64,000 bases of DNA from Armillaria gallica (taxonomy: Eukaryota > Basidiomycota > Agaricomycetes > Agaricales > Physalacriaceae): contig JBANDB010000005.1 of assembly GCA_037576215.1 (NCBI GenBank), positions 868,001-932,000 on the forward strand. The letters are read 5' to 3'. Made by a program: the position numbers and the translations under genes. This document shows positions 56,962 through 64,000 of the stretch, piece by piece. The notes below the pieces were generated by a model. That model saw only the letters and a list, made by a program, of their open reading frames with translations, had not been told where the DNA came from and made no database searches. The first letter of the stretch is position 1. Every line of letters begins with the position of its first letter.

Positions 56962-57956
56962 TCAATGAATTTTAGAGAATTGGAAGCACAGAAGATGTAA
57001 ATGTAGGTGAGGACTGACAAAGTCATAAAGTGGGCCGAGCACCGAGGATGAGATAGAGCCCGGTCCATCAGCAGAGAAGTTCATCTTCATCATGGCGCTC
57101 TGCACTCTGTCAATTGCCATCCACTGTGTAGTCATTTCAATATAGAGGAGTTGAGAGGGTGCAGCAATTAATCCAGTAATGGTTGTGTCGGTTTTGGTGA
57201 GTTGCTCGTCAACTTCATCGATCTTGTCATCGAGCTCGTCCATTTTGATTTCAATGATACTGGCTTCCTCTGGATTCGTAACTTTGTTCATTTTGTGTAT
57301 TAGTCAGTTGTACTGCCAATAAAGGGACAACCTGCAATCCGCCAATTGCTCTCTTTGATGCAAGGTGAGTGAAGCCATCTGTGTATTCTGCAGGGTCAGC
57401 CTCAATATAGCAATAGCATCCGTCACCTGTTCCAGTCTCTCTCCAACTACAACGAGCCTCCTATATACACTACTGAGGTTCACGGTTATCTCCTGCCATA
57501 TATCAATGAGTTCGGTCTCGAGTCGATCCAAGAGGGTGGTGGAAATAAAATCCTGGACAGGGGAGGGGAGGGAGGGGGGGAGGGGTCCTGACCTTAAATG
57601 CGATACCGAATTACCTTACATAGCACTATGATATGGCCTGATGAGGCATGTAGAGATGGTTCCATCTGAATAGGATTTATTGTGAGCTTGTTAAAGCATC
57701 CAAAACATTTTATATTACTTTTTCATGTTATAGTGAGTCATGGCAACCCAGCCAGCAACTTTGGGCCACTATATTGCGCTGACATAGCATTACTAAGCCA
57801 TCCATATATGGTCATATTACTACCATATATGGCAGGAGGGGGAGGGAGAGGGGGTCGACCTGACCTTAAACACGAAAATGTACATCATGTGCGCAATTTT
57901 ATTTCCGCCACCCCCTTGAGTCAATCCAGCCTTTCGGAAGATGTTGGTTTGACCAT
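56962..57956 (-). pseudogene. LINE ORF1-like coiled-coil frame, MITE-interrupted
   Basis: The ATG at 57956 gives MVKPTSSERLD. The frame is then cut by the MITE and resumes at 57528 as RLETELIDIWQEITVNLSSV, with the 8-bp target duplication accounting for the join. It continues to a TGA at 57301-57303, after which the same frame runs MNKVTNPEEASIIEIKMDEL and DDKIDEVDEQLTKTDTTITG to a TGA at 56962. Heptad-like spacing of hydrophobic residues suggests a coiled coil, as in ORF1 proteins of many LINEs. It is unclear whether this is one protein or two short ones. Confidence 0.45.
57521..57926 (-). mobile_element. hAT-type MITE, 390 bp, second copy
   Basis: The element runs 57529-57918 with termini CAAGAGGGTGGTGGAAATAA and, inverted, CAAGGGGGTGGCGGAAATAA. 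Flanks are AGTCGATC (57521-57528) and AGTCAATC (57919-57926), 7 of 8 identical; the single difference is a CpG-to-CpA change. In minus orientation it matches the 7955-8367 copy. It interrupts the LINE ORF1-like frame after codon 11. Long G runs near both inner ends could form quadruplexes. Confidence 0.85.
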
Positions 57957-58738
57957 GTTCGTTTTTGGTTGGGGCTGAGGGTGTTGATGAATATAGGCGT
58001 GATTAAAGGATAGATTAAAGCAGAGAGTTTGTAATAGACATGAAATAGAGCATAAGACGAGAGGGAATGGGATTGTTGATGGTGGTGGTTGTTGTTGTTG
58101 TTGTTCGGGTGGCAGTGCCGACAATGCGAAGCCAATTTCGCATGCCACGGGCGCGTCAACTTCGGCAGGGGTGAACGGGCTAGGATCGTTCATGCTTCTG
58201 ATGAGCTTACCTTCTTTGTGACTTTTGCAATTCAACGCAGGGTTCCGTCATCTGGAATACTGCCTGCCTATCCATCGACGGGAAAAGAAGTTTAAATAAC
58301 TCAATGGCTGGAGCTCGATCAACTTGAAGGCTCAATTTAGGCTCGATGAAGAAACCTGCCAATTGGGCCTTGGCAATACAGTCACCATGCCGCATAAACA
58401 ATGACTTGTAGTCTACACGGTCAATAGAGAAACCTTCAATGTCACGTTCTATTCATGAACCTGACTATGTCGTGACATATCTGAACTCGATGTCTACTAG
58501 TAGAAGTGCTAATAATGGTCGTGCTGAAGCATTGTCAAGGTACATTTATTATATATCTTTGGTATGAGATGGGTGTTTGAAAAACTTGCGGTTCCGAGAT
58601 CTGAGAAGAATCATGAAATTGAACTTTCACACGTTAAATTTAAGGACAAGCAGTATCAACGGAAGTACGGAAACGTAAAAATAGAAAAGTAAACAAATCG
58701 GAGAAAACGTCGGTCATCGAGCTATCCACTTAGAGAGC
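57957..58738. other. LINE 5' flank, no gene supported
   Basis: The left part is probably the LINE 5' untranslated region. A GTT microsatellite lies at 58081-58105. A minus-strand frame at 58207-58401 (AGFFIEPKLSLQVDRAPAIE) is open but not recognised. Confidence 0.35.
58081..58105. repeat. (GTT)n microsatellite
   Basis: About eight trinucleotide units, three GGT followed by GTT/TTG repeats, near the presumed 5' end of the LINE. Confidence 0.85.
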
Positions 58739-59435
58739 CTACTTTCCTGTGACGACACCCAACAGACCACAAAGCAAGGTAATGACAGTTCCAACAACAC
58801 CCTTGAGCCTACACCCCGCCCGTCAGAGAACGATCGGAATCCAGAAAATAATAACACCTACAACAATCCGACGACCACGAGCAACCCAGGAACGAGAACC
58901 TCCAACGTCACGAGAAGCTTGAACAGCGTGGCACCAACAACCCCCAAGAGTCCGCCCTTCACGCATCCGCAACCAGAGGACCCAAGGCCTTGTATGGTTT
59001 TGTTGATATCCTACCACCATCCGTTAGCATCAACATTGCGAGATGAGACAGTGTCATACATTCATAATACTGGCAGCCAGAGCAGCGACGTCACTCTTAA
59101 CGTCCCTCTTGGTGATGACACCTTGCGCCTGGAGGGTAAACACGGACAAAGTGGAGGCGTCCACGGCTGAAATGACTTGGTTGAGGAGGGGTGTGACAGA
59201 GGCCTCCGTAGCGGTCTTGTTTCCGACGAGAGCATCTAAATCATGTGTTTGAATGAGAACGCTAATAAGAAAAGGAATTTTGCCTACCAATCTGAGGAAG
59301 GATAGTGTCCGTGGTGCTCTTCAGGTTGGTGAGAATGTCCATGACACTGGTAGGGGCACGGGTGACAATCGGGGCGGGGGTAGCCGCGACGAACGCGACG
59401 AGAGACAAAAAGACGACTGTGAGTTTGGAGAACAT
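58739..59435 (-). CDS. Small secreted hydrophobic protein
   Basis: The ATG at 59435 gives MFSKLTVVFLSLVAFVAATP, a clear signal peptide, then APIVTRAPTSVMDILTNLKS and TTDTILPQI. After an intron: ALVGNKTATEASVTPLLNQV, ISAVDASTLSVFTLQAQGVI, SDVAALAASIMN. Then DINKTIQGLGSSGCGCVKGG and LLGVVGATLFKLLVTLEVLV, with a glycine/valine-rich end (GLLGVVTGK) stopping at 58739-58741. The only cysteines seen are a Cys-Gly-Cys pair and one near the C-terminus, so it is not a hydrophobin. Three or so short introns. Similar small secreted proteins with a TPAP...SV.D.L..L start are common in agarics; their role is unknown. It may act at the cell wall. The ORF is intact. Confidence 0.65.
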
Positions 59436-60192
59436 TGTTATACAAGGAGGGATTCTGGGCGAAGGATTCTGGGCGAGGTAGAGCAAGTGCTGGTATGTAC
59501 AGTCGAGTTCGAAGGCCTTTTATACCGCGTTGGGTATAAGTCTTACCATAGTTTGAGAGCGTATGGAGGCAGTGAATCCGAATAGAACCAATGTACAGCA
59601 ATGTAGCAGCGTTGGTTGATAGATACAACTCCGAGTCCGAGGGTAAACCCTGTGCGTAAACACATGCGTTAGTATGCCAGATGGTCTTTCCGTTAGAAGT
59701 CAAGGTTCCAGCATGGCGTCTGCAAAGCTTTCTTCTCCCGTCAGTGAACAGTCAGAAGTCAGAGGCTACTGCTGACACGAAGGAGCGGCGCCATTCGAAA
59801 TTCAACAGGTAAAGCCAAGGACAATACACGCGCTAAGGAATGTCGGGGAGTCTCTCCTAACATGGTTTAATTCACGTAAGCACACGGACAGTTTCGTAAC
59901 TTCGAAATTTGACGATCTAGCGTGAAATTCAAAGTTGTGGAAGAAGAACATGTAGCTAGAGATGATCGGACTACATTCAGTTTACACGCTTGATTAAGAA
60001 GAGGACGCACGCTATGTGGCGGCGGATCCTTCAGGTACTCCAATGTCCAAAAGCGATCATGCGACGGAAACTCCCCTCCCGCGTGGAGCATAATCTTCCT
60101 GCAATATGAAGCCTATTCTGGCAAAGTTGACCATTTGCGTTCTAGAAATTTCTCACACCAGAATTTCTGCGCCATGATGACGATGGCGAAGC
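59436..60192. other. No gene recognised
   Basis: About 757 bp holding the upstream region of the secreted-protein gene and the downstream region of the first membrane-protein gene. Nothing further was identified. Confidence 0.4.
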
Positions 60193-61337
60193 TCATCCGC
60201 TGGAGTCATAAGGATGATATTCCGTATATCTGGGAGGTGCATCTACATCCTCCCACCGCATTGGACGAAGTGTAACACTCCCGTCATGATCCGAAGGAGA
60301 GAACGAAGCCGGTTCCCTGGGACCTTGAGAACTACTTCCAGACTGCTCCTCCTCCACGCGCTGCATCCGGGCCTGCGGCGCAGAAACTCGTCCTGGCAGG
60401 TATTTTTCTCCAGAGCGGCTCTCTCCACTGTCAGTCATTTCATGCTGTACAGACAAGGACGTTGGCGTGGTATACATAGATGCAGAACTGCGATGGAAGA
60501 CGCTAAATGGTGTCACTCCCGCGGTATTGGTGTTTTCGTCAATCTTCAGTGGACTGCGTGGGTGGAGACGTCGGTAGAATAAATACACGCCGCATGCGGT
60601 AGCCGTCACAACGGCAAGGACACCGATCACAATGCCTGCCACTGCACCACCGGATAGCGCCGACGAATGAGAACCGTCGTTGAGTCTAAGCTCAATGTCA
60701 GCAATAGAGTCGAGATTAAGTTCACAGAGACAACTGACGTATAAATCGCATAATCGAAAGCAACATAAGAGGATTCATTGCCTGTCGTCTCAATGAGAAC
60801 AGTATGCTCCCCCTCGCCCATTGACTCGTTGCTATATGCTAGCGTGTTGAACTCATAATTCAACGTCCCATCTGTCTCGTGGCGGAATCCTCCGACGATG
60901 CTCCCATCTATCTTGAAATTACATACAGTCCGGCTAACGAGAGTTGTATTTTCAGGATAGTTCGACAGGATGAGGTAAATGTATATCGCCGTCCCTACAA
61001 GTCGAGAAAATTATATAAAGTGAGCACCTAGAGTGACTAACGACTTACCACTGAAGCGAAACCCGATCGACATATAGTCTACTGCAGGGAAGTAAGTCGT
61101 CGCGGTCCACGTTTCGTCAAAGGCTTTGGTCCGATCAGGCAGAATCGCACAGCCGTTGCATTGATCTTCGTGCTTCCAAAAGGGCTCTCCCGTATTATTG
61201 GGGCTATTCAATGGCAAGTATTCAACTTGCAGACCAGTGATGACATCTCCGAGACCATCGTCTATCGTGCGGTTCGTACTGGCTGCGAAACAGAGCGAGA
61301 TCAGCAAGAGGATAAAGATAAAGAAGGAAGCGTTCAT
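60193..61337 (-). CDS. Single-pass membrane protein with N-terminal ectodomain, copy A
   Basis: Type I membrane protein of a family expanded in agaricomycetes; ligand unknown. The ATG at 61337 gives the signal peptide NASFFIFILLLISLCFAAST. The ectodomain follows: TIDDGLGDVITGLQVEYLP, CNGCAILPDRTKAFDETWTA, an intron, then GTAIYIYLILSNYPENTTLV, CNFKIDGSIVGGFRHETDGT and SSYVAFDYAIYT, with several N-glycosylation sequons. After a short linker comes a transmembrane helix (GGAVAGIVIGVLAVVTATAC) and YLFYRR, then a cytoplasmic tail of about 115 residues rich in Ser/Pro with PPRYTEYHP near the end; stop at 60193. The beta-rich ectodomain resembles jelly-roll carbohydrate-binding modules, which is inference. 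It is paired with copy B in the same orientation, about 390 bp away. Confidence 0.75.
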
Positions 61338-61728
61338 GAAGGAGGGAAATGAGACGGGCTCTCGGAGCGAAAGATGTGGTACGTAGAGGATGTAGGCTGA
61401 AGAGCGAGAGAGAAATAACACGACGGGAACCATTTAATGCGGTAGTCAGGGTGACCTCGAAATCAATACGACTCTATGGGCCAATCATATCAACCCGGTG
61501 TTCGGAACGCTCCAGCTAGGTCTCATCAACATCAAGAAGATTATGAGCGGAATAAAATAAGGCTGACCGGTGCACCATAGAGTTCAGAGTCCATCACCAT
61601 GCGTATGACGATCACAAACTGTCTACGATCAAAAGATCGAATGCTCCTTATGACAGATCGTTGTAACATAACACTCTTCATCACAATAGTTCCTTCGTTG
61701 TACCGTAGCTGGAAAGGATCCTGCACCG

Positions 61729-62659
61729 CTAATTTTCAATCACACAAGACCGAAATACCGTTTCATGGAGGGTCTGATGTTCTGACGCACTGTCATAGAA
61801 GTATAGAAAGGATGATGCGATCAAGGCGATGAATATCAAGACTCCCATTACTATCCCAGCAATGGCACCTTTGAAAGGCTGTCTGGAGGAGGAGGACGCT
61901 GAAAACGAAGGAGGAGGTTCGACTGTCGATACAAACAGACTAGTGGTGGCGAGGTGTTGTGTAATAGTTGACGTTGGAGACACCGCCGCTGGAAATGTGA
62001 TGGATACTCTGGTGTTCCTGGAAATCACATTTAGGCTTCCAGCTTCCAGAAAAAAACAGAATGGAACGTACGTATACACCGCATAGTCGAAAATGACATA
62101 GGATGGTTCCGTCCCCGAGATCTCTATCAAAAGTGAATGGTCATCGTCGTCCAATGTCGCATTGCTGTACGCCAAGACGTCGAATTCGAACTGATATGAG
62201 CCATCCGTATCATGCCTGAAGCTTCCCGCAACCTCCCCATCGATCCTAAAATCGCATGCCGCATCACTAACCAGGCCCGTACTCTTCGGATAATTTGAAA
62301 GAATCAGATAGATGTATATGGCAGACCCTGAGAGATCATCAATGATCAGAATTCAGATGTAACCTCCATAGCAACGCACCGTGAAAGGCCATCTGGGCCG
62401 TTACGTTCCCGAGTGCTGGGTAGTACGTCGCGCTAGTCCATGTATTGTACATAGCGGACGACGAACCGGGAACAATAGCGCAATTGTTACATTGAGAGGC
62501 GCTCTTCCAGACAAGAGCACCGGCATTCGAAGCGGGACTATAGTCGACTTGAAACCCGGTCAGCTCGTCTCCAAGCGTATCGTCAATGGTGTGGTTTGTC
62601 AGCTCTGCCATAACGACGAGGCTGAGGAGGAGAAAATGAGTAAGATAGAAGATAATCAT
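61729..62659 (-). CDS. Single-pass membrane protein with N-terminal ectodomain, copy B
   Basis: Paralogue of the gene at 60193-61337. The ATG at 62659 gives MIIFYLTHFLLLSLVVMAEL, then TIDDTLGDELTGFQVDYSP, CNNCAIVPGSSSAMYNTWTS, an intron, SAIYIYLILSNYPKSTGLVS, CDFRIDGEVAGSFRHDTDGS and PSYVIFDYAVYT. These line up with copy A throughout the ectodomain. A Ser/Thr-rich linker (SASSSSRQPF) precedes a transmembrane helix GAIAGIVMGVLIFIALIASS. The protein ends about 20 residues after it (HETVFRSCVIEN), so the long cytoplasmic tail of copy A is missing. Either the tail was lost by an early stop or an intron was missed. Ectodomain cysteines are conserved between the copies. Confidence 0.7.
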
Positions 62660-62798
62660 GAGGGCCGCGACAGATGGATGTAGTAAGATTTCAAGTTGTC
62701 GAGTCAACCTACAAGTCGTGATCAGTGTTGTGATACGGAACGATAATTGAATCAGCCTACCTGTTTATCAAGATGGTGGAGCAGACGCCGAGTTTCGT

Positions 62799-63150
62799 TT
62801 ATTCTTCGTGTTCGGAGTGAGCACTGAACGCCACGAGATGATCTACTTCATCACGAGCATTGCTGTACTTGATCACCCAGGCTGAAAGCGCGTCCGTTCC
62901 CAGGCGTCGCGAATCGATGATCTCATCCTGATCAGAAATGCATTGCATGGAATCAGCCTTCAGTACGAATAAACGATCTCGGCCATCTTCTGGAACGACT
63001 GTAAGAACACAATGTAAGATTTTTGTCCAGTCTATTAGAAAGGTAGATTATATGCGTACGCTGGGTCTCGTACAACTTTAGATCATCGGGGAGTAAAGGT
63101 ATAGGGATTTTCAGAGAAATGGTGAACTGTTGAATAGTGAGTGCTCGCAA
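62799..63150 (-). CDS. C-terminal exons of an unrecognised gene
   Basis: Two exons joined by an intron with GTACGC..ACAG ends (about 62998-63065). The first gives QQFTISLKIPIPLLPDDLKL followed by YETQ. The second gives VVPEDGRDRLFVLKADSMQC, ISDQDEIIDSRRLGTDALSA, WVIKYSNARDEVDHLVAFSA and HSEHEE, stopping at 62799-62801. The frame is open across the join and composition is clearly coding. The upstream part should lie between 63150 and about 63800, where a minus-strand frame (SRFFFQIFSDEGSSYPTHAF near 63400) might belong, but a chain could not be built. The family was not recognised. Confidence 0.45.
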
Positions 63151-64000
63151 AGAATTGTCAGGAAGAAACGAACAGAATAGCTGTAAGTAGTCAGAACCAC
63201 GACACTGAGCGTTAGTTATTCACACTGGCATCGCGCGTGATCCAAGTAGGGTCGCTCGTCACGCGTCAGAATTTGCGCGAGCACACGAAATTAGAGGCAG
63301 AATGTGCGAGTGTCCGCCTGGCAATAAGTCATATTAATGTTGGAGGGACGTAGAGGAAACGGAGCTACTTGACAACGAGCCTGTCTGAATGCATGGGTTG
63401 GATACGAAGATCCTTCGTCCGAGAATATCTGGAAGAAAAATCTAGAGTTCTGGTTCACTTTTGAAAGAGAAACAGAACTCACCAATCCTGGTCACGGGAG
63501 ACTGCAATACCTCGCCATCTGCTTCTGCGGGCTACTGAATTGCCCGTTTTGCTACTCGATGTGGATTATAAACACCATGAACGACCACTCCGAGCCATAG
63601 TCTAAGCCCCAGGCATACTGACCGTCGGTACCGATGACATTCACAACTGCGAGGTGGTAAGAAAAGGAAGACATCGGATAATCGGTCCGATGCTGAACGT
63701 CGGTTGCCATAAAGCCGATGCCGGTGATTCGGCACCAGTCCTTGCTTCTTACGGTTTACCGCCGGTTTCACTGGGTTCCCACGGCAGTTATCTGCCAGTT
63801 ATCTGCCATGCCCATACTGGGCAGGTGGGCCCCACGCCTTCAACAATTTATTTTGAGGTCGTTTCTTCTTTGATCCTCATAAATCTTGTATATATAAATT
63901 GAATATATTCATATAAACCTTGGAGTAAAATTCTGTGGCTCAAAACGCGATGAGGATGACACTATTCACTCAAGACGCAATTCCCCGCCAAAGTTATCTG
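63151..64000. other. No complete gene recognised at window end
   Basis: It may contain upstream exons of the gene ending at 62799. A short duplication of CAGTTATCTGC occurs at about 63785-63806. Nothing else was identified. Confidence 0.35.

Larger units (their letters stand above)
50533..57956 (-). mobile_element. LINE-type non-LTR retrotransposon with nested insertions
   Basis: A minus-strand retroelement with an ORF1-like coiled-coil frame (ATG 57956) and an ORF2 with endonuclease, reverse transcriptase and RNase H. It is split twice: by a 390-bp hAT-type MITE in ORF1 (57529-57918) and by a 1458-bp element in the RNase H domain (51595-53052). Element length without these is about 5.6 kb of coding span. 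The RNase H domain and the endonuclease type suggest a Tad1/I-like clade, to be confirmed by phylogeny. The copy is dead. Confidence 0.85.

Noticed and set aside
1..64000. KDZ transposase expected next to the TET/JBP gene
   Set aside because: No KDZ-type motifs were recognised in any frame of the window; a partner outside the window cannot be excluded.

Overview
This is nuclear DNA of a filamentous basidiomycete, most likely an agaricomycete. The real genes are broken by many short GT..AG introns of about 45-70 bp. The mobile DNA is typical of mushroom-forming fungi: a Helitron RepHel, a Plavaka-type transposase remnant, a TET/JBP-like dioxygenase, an integrase-core element and a LINE. More of the window is mobile DNA and its debris than host genes.

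Layout. 1-1600: no gene seen. 2.0-9.2 kb: an old DNA-transposon-like block with an unrecognised multi-exon gene (minus) divergent from a decayed integrase-core gene (plus), followed by a hAT-type MITE with a perfect 8-bp target duplication. 9.9-10.7 kb: tRNA-derived repeats. 12.2-14.4 kb: an intact secreted S28 serine peptidase. 16.9-18.1 kb: a 1.18-kb element with 9-bp target duplication. 18.7-20.4 kb: an F-box/LRR-type protein. 21.1-21.6 kb: two pieces of a Plavaka transposase. 22.2-40.8 kb: the most unusual block, with an HTEDN-type protein (minus), an acidic Ser/Pro-rich protein (plus), a TET/JBP-like dioxygenase (minus), a small unknown gene, a 1.06-kb array of 14 ACTAGT palindromes, and a Helitron RepHel gene followed by a ubiquitin-peptidase-like domain. 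41-45 kb: a kinase fragment, a second element of the 9-bp type, and a decayed endonuclease/exonuclease/phosphatase gene. 46.7-47.5 kb: a cyclophilin. 48-49.6 kb: a probable secreted protein. 50.5-58 kb: a LINE on the minus strand, split by a 390-bp hAT-type MITE in ORF1 and by a 1.46-kb element in the RNase H domain; the latter holds two smaller inverted-repeat elements. 58.7-63.2 kb: a small secreted protein, two tandem membrane proteins with a shared ectodomain, and the end of one further gene.

How it fits together. The LINE ORF2 upstream of its insertion is one continuous frame broken ten times, every time by TGA and never by TAA, TAG or a frameshift. That part also looks poor in CpG. This points to loss of methylated CpG rather than CpA-directed RIP. 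The same window holds a TET/JBP-like enzyme, a family that oxidises methylated bases, beside a Helitron replicase. Whether the 22.2-40.8 kb block is one transposing unit is inference: no element ends could be identified by eye. All exon boundaries were read by hand and should be taken as approximate unless a base position is stated.
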